From NCBI RefSeq assembly GCF_963678635.1, contig NC_087070.1, positions 3,663,157-3,727,156 of the forward strand: DNA of 64,000 nt, read 5' to 3'. The stretch is from Symsagittifera roscoffensis (lineage: Eukaryota; Xenacoelomorpha; Acoela; Convolutidae). Below the pieces are notes generated by a model, which searched no databases, was not told the origin of the DNA, and saw only the letters and a program-made list of their open reading frames with translations. Every line of letters starts with the position of its first letter. Position 1 is the stretch's first letter. Made by a program: the position numbers and the translations under genes. This document shows, one piece after another, positions 33,481-45,904 of this stretch.

Positions 33481-36400
33481 TCTTAAGCGACGACGCTGTG
33501 CGTCAAATATTGAATGCCTGGAAAGGTAGAAACTGCAAATATATATACGATGGTGCAATATATAAAAAAAATAGAAAAAGTTTCATTTTAACGATTTTTC
33601 TTTGAATAGACATATATCTGAATATTGTGATCTCGAGATAATATTTCAAGCTGCTATAGCCAGCATTTACAAATATATCCGATGGTGCATTATATTCCAA
33701 AAAAAAAACGTATATAAATAGTATTCCCAAATATAAAAATTCTTTTTAGAAATCTTTTCGTGACAGGTAACTGAAGAATCTAATCGATTTTCTGAAGAAT
33801 TTAATCGCAAGCTGCTATAGCGAACCAAGATATTCGAACGTTTTGAGCATTCTACTCCAAAAGAATAAGCAAATATCCAAAATAGACGGGTCGGTATCTG
33901 ATTTTTGGAACTATTGCATGCTGTTGTAGCGCGTGATGTAGCGGGCAATAATAGCTAGCAATTCGAAAACATCCGATGGTGATTTCAGTTCCTTAAAAAG
34001 GGCCATTTTATCAATTTTTTCATGAGAATGTATCTGAACATCGAGATACTAACACAAGCTGCGATAAAAAGTGACTACGAATATTGCCGAATATCTTGCT
34101 TGATAATGCCTGCATAAGTTAAACTTGCGTTAGTATTTAAGCTGTTTTAGCAAGTGACTACTACTAAACCTCGATGGTTGAACAAACAAACGAATGTGTC
34201 CAAAATCACTCTGAAATCGAGATACGTGTCTGAAAATCTGATAGCGAGATAGCATTTCATATAAATTTCATTCGTTTATCCGAAGTTGCAGTCTATTCCA
34301 AACTGAATTTAAAAAATTTAAAAAATACTCGTTTTGTGGAGATTTATATCAATCTTTTAAAAGACATGCTTCTGAATAATCTGATATCGAGATAGCATTG
34401 GAAGTTGCTAAGCAAGTGACTGCAAACATATCCTCCGCTGGCGCATTCTATTCGAAAAAAAGGGAATATTCAAAAAAGTTATTAACATTTCGTTTATCAG
34501 AATTTTCAAAAAGCATTTGTCTGTATGTCTGCTAGCGAGATACTATTGCATGCTGCAATAGCGAGCAGCTTCGAATATATCTTATGGCGTCTTATGTTCC
34601 AATTGATAGTAGATCGAAATTTCTGATATTATGAAGCTGTTTAGCTAGTAGGTCATTTTAAATGATCTTTCATGACACTTGAAATTGGCATGTTATTCAA
34701 ATAGTATTGCAAGCTGCGATATCAAGTGACTGCATATATTATCAATGAAGCAAAAAAAATAAAAAAATTTTTTAACAATACAAACAAAACTAAACTCATT
34801 TTAAGAATAACAAATCTGATTTTTTATTCTGAAAATGATATAGTAATACAAGCTGCTATAGCAAGTGTCAGCAAATTTGTCTAATGATGCAATAAATTTC
34901 GAAACAATTAAGTAACAAAAAGAATAAAGTTTCATTTTGGCATTTTTTTTCCATGAGACAGAAATCCGAATTTTCGGATAACGTGATAATAATGAAGCTG
35001 CTATAGCAAGTGACTACAATTTTATCCAGTTCTTTATTTTAAACCAAAAAAAATTATTACCTCAAAAAGAAATTCGATTCTAACAAAGTTTTCATGGAAC
35101 AAAAATCTGAATTACTTGAATTGAAATTGTACTGCAATCTGCTCAAGCGAGTGACTGCAAAGATATCCGTTGGTGCAATATAGTCCGTAAACAAACGTTA
35201 TAAGAAAAAATGAATATTTTTTCTATTTTTTCATGAGACATGTAATTTAAAACACTAACCTCGAGATAATGTTTGCAAACTGCTATAGCAAGTGAGTGCA
35301 AATATATACAAAAGTTCATTGTATTCCAAAAAAATGCCTCAATTTATTAAAAAATCAGACATTGTAATTTTTCCTCATGAGGCATATATCTGAATTTTTT
35401 GATATCAAGGTAGTATTGCAAGCTGTAATAGCAAGTGACTACAAATACATCCGATGGTGCAATTTAAAAAAAATCAACTGAAATAAAATATCTTATTCCC
35501 AATGAACTTTTATCAGAAGTGTCTGATTGATCTGATGTTGATGTAGTATTGCAAGCTTCTACAGCAAGTGGCTGCAAATTTTTCCAATGAGTCAAAAAAT
35601 TCAGAAGATTCCAAAAAGGGCATTTTAATTTCCTTTTTAACAATTTTTTCCTTCATGAGCGATAGATCCGAATAATTGGATGATGAGATACTATTTTAGC
35701 TGCTATAGTAAGTGACTACAATTATAACTGACGGAACAAAAAACAAACAAAAAGGCTTCAATTTAACAAGTAACTCATGAGGCCATCTGACTATTCTGAG
35801 ATAGAAATAGTAAATAACTAATTGAATAAATTTCATATTACTAATTTTTTCATGAAACTATACAATCGAGAACAAGAATAATGAACATTTTGATTTATAT
35901 AAAAAATACAATTTTTTCATTTTATCTATCTCAACATCTCCTTTCAAGAGGCCTAGATCATAAAATTCTGATATCCACATAGTGTTGCACGCTGCTATAA
36001 TCAAAAATTTCCGACTAGGCAGGTTTTATCAAAATTAAAAAAAAAGATATTTTCGAAACTTAAATAAAACTTTTTTCACTAGTGTTGCAAGCTGCTGTAG
36101 CGATTGCCTACAAATACATCCGATGATACAAAATCCTCAAAAAAAATCATGATGGTTTTCCAAAAAATAAGGTTGCATTTTAGTAAAGTTTTCATGCAAC
36201 AATTATCTGCAAATTGTGACATCGAGGTAATTTTACAAGCTGCCATAGCGAGTGTTTGCAAAATTATCCGATGGTCCAATATAATCCAAATGAATACTAT
36301 TCCTCAAATTTAAAAAAAAAATCCAATTTAACAAGTTTTTTGTTTCATGAGACTATTACTTGAATGTTCTGATACTAGAAGAGAGATTAATGCATGCTGC

Positions 36401-39400
36401 AATTGCGAGTGGCTGCAGTTATATCCGATGGAGCAGATTATTCCAAAAAATAATGTAAATTTTTCAAAAAAAAAAATTCCATTTTATGAATTTTTTTTGA
36501 GAAATGAATCTGAACAAATATCGAAATCTCATGGCAAGTTGTTATAGCAGTTGAGTCCGATGATGAATGATCTTCCAAAAATATGAAGTTTCAAAAATAT
36601 ACTTTCTTTTCAAAACTTTTCTGAAAGACTTGTATTGCAGACAGTCGAGACAGTATTGCAAGTTGCCATAGCGACTATTTGTAACCGTATCCGATAGTGC
36701 AAAATATTCAAAAAACCTCAAAAACTTAAACAAAATTCTTTTTACCATTTTTTTCATGAGATATGTTTCAGAAAAACCTGACCTCCTGAAAGCTTTGCAA
36801 GATTTAAAGCAATTGACTGCAAATATATGCAATGAGGCTATAAATTCCGAAAAAGAATAAATATACTTCATTTAGTTAAGAAGCAGGTCATTTTAAATCT
36901 TTCTTCATGAGAATTGAATCTGATAATTTTGATATCTAGAAATCTCAGGTTACTTTGATATCGAGATAGTATGGTGAGCTGCTATAGCAAGTGAATACAA
37001 GTGTTTCCGATAGAACAATTTTATTCAACAATAGTTTTAAAAAATTTCAAAACACTAAGTTCCTTGTTATCAATCTTTTCATGAAACACTTATTTGTTTA
37101 TTTTGATACCGAGATAGTATTTTGATGGTGCATTATGTTCTGAAAAATTAGGTACACTCCAAAAAAGAAAAGTGAATGTCTTTTTGAAAAATTTTCAATA
37201 GACATAAATCGGAGTACTCTGATATCAAGTTAGTACTGCAAGCTGCGATAGCACGTGAATGCAAAAATATTAGATGTTTGAATAAATGAAGTGAATAAAA
37301 AATGAATGAAACTTGATAAATTTTTCAATAGAATTGTATCTGAATGTTTTGATATCGAATAGTATTCAAAACTACTGTAACAAGAAAATGCAAATATTTT
37401 CTCTGGTGTAGTATAATCCAAAAAATCAAAAAAATGTCGAGAAAAAAAAACTTTTCTAACAAACACTGTTTTCTTTCTTGATATTTATATCTCTAAATTC
37501 TGATATTGAAATAATTTCGCTATACCGATTGATTCCATTTAAAATTACAATTTGTGATTTCTTTTTTCGAAACGTGCTTAAAAAGATTTTATGTTATCAA
37601 TCTTTTTTTGAGGCTATGCAATGCAAAACGAAAAAAATAACAGATTCGTTCCTATGTTTTCGTTTGTTTGGCAATTGAATTTTTTTTTTCAGTTTTTAGA
37701 ATTATTAGTGAATAAAATTGATTATAGCGATAAAACTGCAAATTCTGAAGCGAATGATTACAAATACTTGATGGTGCATTAAATTGTAGACAAAACAGTC
37801 TGCCTTTTACAGGTTTTTCATTAGACATCTTTTTGATTATTTTGATATCGACATAGTAATGCACGCTGCTCTCGCAACTGACTAACAGTTTATTCGAAAA
37901 TGCAATATATTTCAGAAGAAAAAAGTTTCCGGTTAACAGGTTCACCATGAGACAATTATCTAAAAACCTTGATCTCCAGATAGTGTTGCAAACTGCTATA
38001 GCAAGTGATTGCAAATAATACGATGTTTTATAATTTTCCAAAATGATTATACTCCAAAGAAAAAAATTTCATCTCCAAGAATTTATAAGAATTTATTTGA
38101 GACATGTATGTAATTAATTTGTTATCGAGATGATATTGTACGTTGGTACAGAGACAATTATAATTTTATCTTATTTTGCTACAATTTCCAAACAATTATA
38201 AATTGTTTCGAACAAAAAATGAAACTTTTTCAAATTTTTTTTTCATAAGGCATGTATCTGGATGTTTTGATATCAAGACATTGTTGCCAGCTGCGATAAC
38301 AAGACAAAAATTACAGCAAATACATTCACAGATGCCTTCGATTGCAAAAAAAAAACGAAATATAAAAAATAATTAAAAAAATTCATTTTAACAGTTTTTG
38401 TTACGATACCTGTCTGATTAGTCTAACAAGAAAATATCATTGCGCGTTGCTCTAACAATTGATTGCAAGAAATTACGATGATGTCAAATTTTTTTAAAAC
38501 ATTTTTCAAAACATACTTGAACAATTTTCATGTTTTCAATCTTTTAATGAGACTATATAATACAAAAGAAATATAATAAGAGCATCATTTCTATGTTTTT
38601 TTTGCATGTTTGTTAACAATTTTTTTTCTCATTTGGATAATATTACTCGCAGCTCTAACGAATATTTAGCCTTTAATCCGATGATGCAACAAGTTCAAAA
38701 TAAAAAAAATAGACAATTTTTTCAAAAAAAGTCAATTTGGAAAACTATTCATACGAAATGTATCTGATTGTCCTGAAGTCGAGATATTTTTGCAAGTTTT
38801 AGAGCACGTGACTACAAATTTATTCAATGATGCGTTATAATACAAAAAAGTTTCCTTTATATCAAGCTTTTCATCAGAAAGGTATCTGGTATTTTGAAAT
38901 CGAGATAGTATTGCACTATGCTTAAGAAAAAGATGGTATTGCGAGCTGCTATTGCAAGTGAATACAAGTTTATCTGATTGAAAAACTTATCCATAAACAG
39001 TAAATAAAATTACCAAAAAAACTGATTCCCATCTTATCAATCTTTTCATGAAATTTTCATTTGTTTGTTTTGATATTGAAAAAATATTTTGGTGGCGCAT
39101 TATGTTCCGAAAAATAATTAAAATCCAAAAATTTTAAACAATTGTGATTTTGAAAACTTTTCATGAGACATATACTTGAGTACTCTGATATCGAGTTAGT
39201 ATTGCAAGCTGTGATAGCAACTGACTGCAAATATAATAGATGTTTAAATAAATTAATCAATTAAAAAATGAATGAAAGTTCAAAAAAACCTTGAGATGTT
39301 TTGCAAAAGGATTTTATCTGAATGTGCTGCTATCGGAATTGGATTTAAAATTGATGTTGCGAGAGTTTTGTTATATCGATTGGTTTCATATAATTTCAAT

Positions 39401-40610
39401 TTTACTTTTTGTAGTTTCTTTTTTCAAAACATGCTTGAAGCGATTTCATATTATTAACCTTTTCTTGAGACTATACGTTTGAAAACAAAATTTAAAAAAG
39501 CTTCGTTCCTATATTTTTCTCATTTTTGGTATCTAAATGTTTTGGTAATTGTACAAAATTGATCATAGCCATAACGAGTAATTACTGTTTTATCCAATGA
39601 TGCAGTCTATTCAAAAAAGTAAGCAAACTTTTGAAAAATTACAAAAAATTTCAATTCGAAAACTTTTTCATGAGATATGTATCTCAATGTTCTGGTATTG
39701 CAAGCAGCAAAAGCAAGTAACTGCAATTATACCCAATGATGCAATGTTTTCAAAAATAAAAAAAAATACATTAAACTTTCTCCAAAAATTTCTAATAAGA
39801 CAAAAATCTTGACTCGTCTGATATCGAGATAGTGTTCCAAGAGCTGCTATAGCAAGTGACTCCAAATATACACGATGCTGCGAAAAATTTCTTAAAAAGA
39901 TCAAAAATATACTCTTATCAAATAACTCGCAGCTGTTTTAATTTTTCGTTTATGAGACATGTATCTGAACATTCATATATTGTGTATTGTGAGTGTATTG
40001 CGAGCTGATAGCAAATGACTGCATTAAATACGACGGTGCTAAATAAACTTCTAGGAAAAATTTCATTATATTATTTTATTGTGATGTGCATTTGATTATT
40101 TTGATATGGTGATAGTATTGAGCAGAGCGTTAACGAATGACCAAAGTTTCATCGCATAGTGGAAATTATTCCAAATAATTAAAAATTCCAATAAAATTCA
40201 TTTTGATAGTTTTTGCATGAGACGTGTATATCAAACTTCTGATATCTAGATAGTTTTCCAAGCTGCGTTATCGAGATATTGCAATGATATCCGATGAAAA
40301 AAAATTTTCGAGTAAAATACCTAATCTTTTGTTTTTCATGAGACATTTATGTGGATATTCTGATATCGTGATATTTTACCTGTTGCTAAAAAACTACAAA
40401 AACTATCATTTTGGAAAAAAAGTTCGTGAGAATCGCGCCCGACTTAATTGATATCGAGATAATATTGCACGCTGCTAAAACAAAAGAAGTTAAATTTTCT
40501 GAGAAATGTATCTGCTTGTTCAGATTTCGAGATAGTATTGCACGCTCTAGAGCAAATGACTACAATTGTATTCGATGGTGCGATAAAGTTCTCATCAACT
40601 AGTTTTTTTG
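33480..40610. repeat. Degenerate satellite, about 50 units of about 142 bp, each with a nested dyad
   Basis: Each unit carries the same order of blocks: TTTTTCATGAGACATGTATC, then TGATATCGAGATAGTATTGC, then AAGCTGCTATAGCAAGTGAC, then TGCAAATATATCCGATGGTG, then CAATATATTCCAAAAA. The core is a 10-bp palindrome TGCTATAGCA flanked by inverted TTGCA/TGCAA. Measured core positions in the best part are 34715, 34854, 34999, 35140, 35281, 35424, 35557 and 35701, giving steps of 139, 145, 141, 141, 143, 133 and 144. Units are diverged but always in the same orientation. No ORF over 130 codons. It lies between CPEB and the first LTR element. The end positions are approximate. Confidence 0.85.
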
Positions 40611-42088
40611 ACATACTTTGATTAATTAAGAAATCGAAATTGACCCATTTTTAGACAAGGTTTTAGTTCCGATTTTTTTAATCAAACTAATTTGGGTTAC
40701 GACTACTCTAATAAAGTTTTAGGCATCATCTATAGGCTATGCTTTGTTTAATCTGAAGCAAAATTTAAAAAAAAACGAGTTTTTAGATTCCAATCTTGTT
40801 AATTTTTTCCAGATAATTTAATTAAGCACTGTAAACTCCAAAAGACACATATTTCATTTAATTTTTTTTTTCTTGAAACCTATATCTGAATATTGTGATA
40901 TCGAAAAAATATTGCAATCTCCTTTAAAAAGAAATCTAATCCAAATCGATGTCAATTTTTCTGATAAATTAGAGTTCAAGTAACGCTCCTAAGAGCTAGC
41001 ATCAAATCTTGTTCTCGGTCGTCTGGGTTCAAAAACTGGAAAAACTCTTTAAGCATTCCGCTGAATTATACTAAAAAAAACAGTGCCGACTGATTAAATT
41101 TATGTTTTTGAGATTCATTCCGAAAGAACTAACTAAAAAACGTACGACAGGAAGTAAGAAAGAAAATTGGGCTCAAGCTCAATGATAAACTTATCGCAGA
41201 CATTTTTTCTGAGCCCAGTAAATGTGTTCTGTTTTTTTGTACTCTTTCAATTTAAACTATTTTCATCGGCATTTAAACAGTCGACACTGGTGTTTTTGCT
41301 TATAATGCAGACGGAACTAGTAAATCAAACCCAAACACTTCAGTTTTCCGAACCCAGCCGACTAACTATCAATTTTTCATACAAGCGCTTAGGAATCATT
41401 TCTCGAACTAAGAAGCTCCCAAAACATGTTACGTTAAGTTAAAAATCAGGGCTTGTTGCGTTGAGCAAAATGGAAAAACCTTATGCAGATGTGCAAACCT
41501 TGAAGAAAAGCCGAAATTATGTTCAGCAACGCACGTAGGGCAACGCACGTTGTGATTCCAACACTATCCATTAGAGTTTGCAATTAATATAACAAAGATG
41601 AAAACTCGGGCCGACCAAGACTTCTAGTCTTAAAAAATTCAAATATGAAAAATTTGTCTTTAGACAATTTCCTACAGGTTCGAACGTTCACAAATTTGAA
41701 TGAAACCTCTATGCTTTTTGTTCATGAAACTTGTATGACCAGCATAATTCCATTATGAAACATTTATACAAATAAACTACGTTGAGTTGCCATGGATATA
41801 AATGTTTTTATTTTCACACAGATCTACGTACAAGAAACATAACTTTTTATTTAAGGCTAGAAAATTTCTGCCTTGAAAAGTTCAAGATAGAATTTAGGGC
41901 CATTTTTATTTACTTAGCTTTATCTTACAAAAAGAAAACATAATATACAAACTATGACACAGAAAGCAGGGTTGATATTATAAAAAAAAGTCGTAAAATA
42001 TTTGTTTGATAAAAGATGTGTGTTGGTTTTTAAGAAATTTACCGTTTTTGAAAAAGTTTTCAAAGTCTGAGTGAAAATTGTATCATAC
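40611..42088. other. Intergenic, no gene seen
   Basis: About 1.5 kb of AT-rich DNA. The first 300 bp contains one more satellite-like block (near 40885, TGATATCGAAAAAATATTGC). The 91-codon ORF at 41167-41442 has no recognisable domain. Confidence 0.35.
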
Positions 42089-42330
42089 TGTGATATCCGA
42101 TGCGGTATCGAGTGAAAACTAATTGTAATTCAATAATGTATTCTGTTATATTGAACTTTGTTTTCTCTTTTCTTTTATTTGGTTACTGAGAGATAGATCA
42201 ACACTGAAAAACTCTGACCTCTCAACTAAGTCTCAATGTTACAACACACTGTGACCTTGAGTATACCATGAAATTAATAAGTAAGCACCGCAGGTTGGTA
42301 GTACATACATAACCAATTATTGCTATTGCA
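42089..42330 (-). repeat. 3' LTR of element A
   Basis: 242 bp, almost identical to 49294-49534 (one visible difference is TGTGATATCC versus TGTGTTATCC). Termini are TG...CA. On the minus strand the purine-rich tract ACCGAGGGGGGTG (42331-42344) precedes it as the polypurine primer. Confidence 0.9.
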
Positions 42331-42646
42331 CACCCCCCTCGGTAAAAATAAATTATTCAACATGTGTAGGATAATTTATCTTAAAAAGAGTTTAATATAC
42401 TCAGTTCGCAAGAAAGTTTTTGGGTTACTGAAAAATTAGTTCATGATTTTCTCTTTCAGTTTTCCTCCAGCTCTATTTTCCAGCTCGGATTCCAGTCCAC
42501 TTCTTCATCCAGCGTTGCATAACCAAATTTCCCCCTGAATAGGTGTCGTTTCAGCGATTTTAATTTCGATTCTACCGGCCTATCACTTCGTTCGTTGAAG
42601 TCTCTCAGTCTTCTACGGTATTGCCGTTTTGAGAAGTGCCCTCCTG

Positions 42647-43692
42647 TCAGATTCTCTGAAATTTCTTTAATTGAGTGCTTGATCGGGACACCAAAACGTT
42701 TCGGTTCTTTATTCTTTGTTTGCCTGGAGCTTCGCCTGACACTCGACTCCTCCGCACTTGACTCGTCGGAGAATCCTTGTGGCGGTTAAATGCTGTGTCT
42801 CTTTCCGAAATTGGTTGTGAATTTCCTCTAATATCGTCAGCGACTCTTTGAACCCCACGTTTTAGTAATTGGTCTGCAAACTTTTCCCATTCGGATGAGG
42901 CCAAATTTCGATTTTGGAATGTATCTAATACGTCCTCTGGAGATGTTTGGGAATCAATACATTTAAATTTTGTCCGCTGTTTTGTTTTAGGAGTAGAACT
43001 CGTCTGAGTGTTGTGGCCCAACTTCCCCAACTTTGATGTTGATTGATCCTGCCCCGGATCAGCTGCAGTCGCAGTTTGACCTGTAAGATTGTGTTGATTG
43101 CTTGGAGTCTTCTTTTCTTTGGCTTTCTTGTCCGTCCTCTTTTTGTCGCTCTCATCTGCCGGTGAACTTGGACCCGCCAAATTCGATTTCGCTCTTTTGA
43201 TAGCTAAGTTAAGACCCCTCCTGCGTTTGTGTCTTTGGAAGTCACAACTGTTTGGCTCTGTTGAAATCGGTCTATGGGGTTCGCCGCATCCGCTATTTCC
43301 ATATCTTGTTGTAATTCTTCGTCTGACCCGATATCCTCGAGTGCTTCAGGGGAACTGATCATTTGAAATTTTTTCGTAGGCTCTGCCGATGTGCTCTTAC
43401 TCTCACTCCGCTGATTCTCGTGTGTTAGAACTGTTCTCGATTGTGCAATGTCCGATTTCCGGTAAATAGAGCCTGTTGTCGTCTTAATAGTTGAGTCTGA
43501 TTCAGACGCTATTTTACTTTTCATTTGCTTTGTCAGTGCCTGTCTACTTTTCCGTAACGGGTCCTTTCTTAGAATTGTCTTCGGCGGAGATTTACTTTGC
43601 TCTGGTTCTTTGTCCTCGATAAATCCCTTCTCCCAGGGGTATATCATCTCCTTTCGTAGATCAGGATTTAATAATCCGGTCTCGTCCACCAT
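42647..43692 (-). pseudogene. Low-complexity C-terminal extension of element A pol
   Basis: Two reading-frame pieces (43204-43692 and 42647-43180), rich in Lys, Ser, Gln and Thr, lie between the integrase and the 3' LTR. No domain recognised. Element B has a similar Lys/Ser/Pro-rich tail in the same place, so this is a family trait, perhaps a chromatin-tethering or nucleic-acid-binding tail. It could also be a separate 3' ORF. Confidence 0.5.
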
Positions 43693-43749
43693 GCGCCTGA
43701 TATCATTTTTAGCAGCATCTCTTTTTTCGTGATTCCAGCGGGCATTCGC

Positions 43750-45005
43750 CTACAGCAGTTCTTTTACGGCTTTAGCCCTTTGTCGATCCCTGTCCGAATT
43801 TACTTGCTGCTTATGCAGTGGGCTTGTGTCCCTGCTGAGTTGTCCTTTTCGTACTATCTTGAGGTTCTCTCTTGATTGGTCGGTTCTGCGTTTCAATTGA
43901 GATCCCGTCAATGCTGAGCGTTCCAAATGTTGTTTGTCTAAATAATCAGAATTGCTTAGAAACCTATCCCTTACAATTTTAAATTCTGTTTTTGGTAGTA
44001 TGCCAAAATGTGCTTGAAATGGGGATACTTGTATAGTTTTCTGCTTGTTCCACCGTAGATCTCGCATTATGATACTGAGACACAATTTGATCGATTATTA
44101 TTTTCTTTGAGCAACATTACCCCCAATCTTCTCTTTATAGTTTGTATTGTACGTTCTACCAAGCCACAGCCTCGATGATCCCCCACCGGACAGAATTTCT
44201 GCTCGATGTTAAGTTCCGAACAAAACTTTTTTAGAGTTTTCCCCTTAAAACCTGAAACTTGATCGGAACGAATCGATTCCGGAATCCCATGTGTGTCGAT
44301 ATACGATCTCAAGAATTTTACTGTGCACTTATCACTAGTAGATTTCGTAACTTTCACCGATGGAAATTTTGAGAATCTATCTATAGCTACTAGAAGGTAG
44401 ATTTTTTTTCCTTTTTGGTTTTCTATAGGCCCCGCGTATTCTAATTGTACTTCCTGTCCCGGCTGCGTGAGCAGTTGCAGTGGTTTTGACGTGTTTTTTG
44501 GAATACGATATTTTACATTCGTACCATATCTGGTGCAACTACGACACTCTTCCGCTAGATTCACGATGTCCTTGTTCATATGCGGCCACCACAGGTATTG
44601 TGACACTCCTAACATAGCCTCTTGGCCTGGATGTCCTCGATGGATCCTCTTTAGGACGGCTTGTCTCAGCTGAACTGGAACCGCTAAGCGATTGTTCACC
44701 AAAATGCAGTCGTCCTGCACTGCCATCTGTGACCACAATGGATTCGTATATGGTCCCATTAGTTCGAAGCCTTGTTTGTCTCCCCTTTCGATCACTCGTC
44801 TAAGGTGGTCCATCCAGTTGTCTTCGGTTGTTAATTCAGCTAGCAGACTTTTATCAAACAGTTTTGACAAATTGACGAGGGCCTCCTCTTGTTGCTGCTT
44901 CTGCAGTTTCGATTTACTGGACGTCTTCGGTGGTTCAATTGCACACACTTCTTCTTCACTCTCAATATCTTCTGTAGTCGTCAGGTCCACCTCGATTACC
45001 TGCAC
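43750..45005 (-). pseudogene. Integrase of element A
   Basis: The zinc-binding HHCC region (RIHRGHPGQEAM, CRSCT) is followed by the catalytic core. The first acidic position reads LEYAGP where element B has LDFAGP. The second is SIRSDQVSGF and the Glu lies in GLVERTIQTIKRR. A frame change near 44070-44085 leads to the C-terminal part (VSPFQAHFGILPK). In Ty3/gypsy the D,D-35-E residues carry out strand transfer. The Asp-to-Glu change at the first position may reduce activity. Confidence 0.8.
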
Positions 45006-45065
45006 CTCACTCAGTTTTCTGTCCGCCGATGCAGTTGGTTTAATGATAGTGGAACTTTGACCATT

Positions 45066-45767
45066 TCATGGGCTGTCATTGGTTTCTTCTGTGTTTGCCA
45101 CCAACTCTCTATTTATATTCCCCGGTATGTTGCTTTCTCCTCCGATTAGTTGCCAGAACGGAGGTAGTCTCTGATCTGCTTCTCTTTGTTGTTCTGGTTC
45201 GAGTTGCCATTTAACTCGTGATGCATGTCGTGTTTCACTGTCCGAGCTATCTCTATTTTTTCGGCCTCCACGAATGATTTTTCTCGTGCGCTGTAATGTT
45301 TCTGTGATATCCTCCTCTTCAGAAAATTCGTTCGCATTTGTCATTGAGCGATTCCATTTTGAATCCAGGAGGTTCTCTTCTCGTTCATCGTTTCGCCAGT
45401 CCTGTGGTGTATCCGACCACCAATCGTAGGATCTATTTTCTGACATCTCGTTCCTTGAGTCTGTTTTTCTTTTCTTCTGACTTTTTGATACTGTTTTCTC
45501 TGCGATTTTCAGTTTATTTGAGCACGACTGTTTGCTGAGTTGAGTTGAAGAAAAAGTGATCGGTTTATCTTGAACTGTTGTGTTTAGCTGTTTTGGCAGT
45601 CGTGGAAACTGTTTTCTCTCGTTCCGGTCGAGCTTTGTTCGTTTTTGACCGTTTTGGTTGCTATAACTACCATTTCTTGATGACTGTTTCTCTGCATTCC
45701 TTCTAGAACATTCTAGATAGTTTTTGTTCCGGTCGAGCGACACAATGCCGTTCAGCCTACTGCTCAT
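45066..45767 (-). pseudogene. Linker ORF between RNase H and integrase of element A
   Basis: 233 codons, highly charged, rich in Arg, Asn, Lys and Ser. No domain recognised. Element B has a shorter, different sequence in the same slot (53081-53530). It may be a tether/connection region or an accessory insert. Confidence 0.5.
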
Positions 45768-45904
45768 GCAGTCTAATGCTTCATGAAAGGAGTTTATTGT
45801 CGCTACTACAAACTTTTCGTCTCATTCTGATTCGGGCCAGGGATCATTGAAAGGATCACGCGATAAGTAATCAACTATATCCATGTCCCTCCCCGGAATG
45901 TGAA

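Noticed and set aside
33503-39904. Many 60-130 codon ORFs in the satellite on both strands
   Set aside because: They repeat the same unit translation and break at each indel, with no shared frame across units.
33480-40610. CRISPR-like array
   Set aside because: Repeats are about 142 bp, degenerate and without unique spacers, and the genome is eukaryotic.
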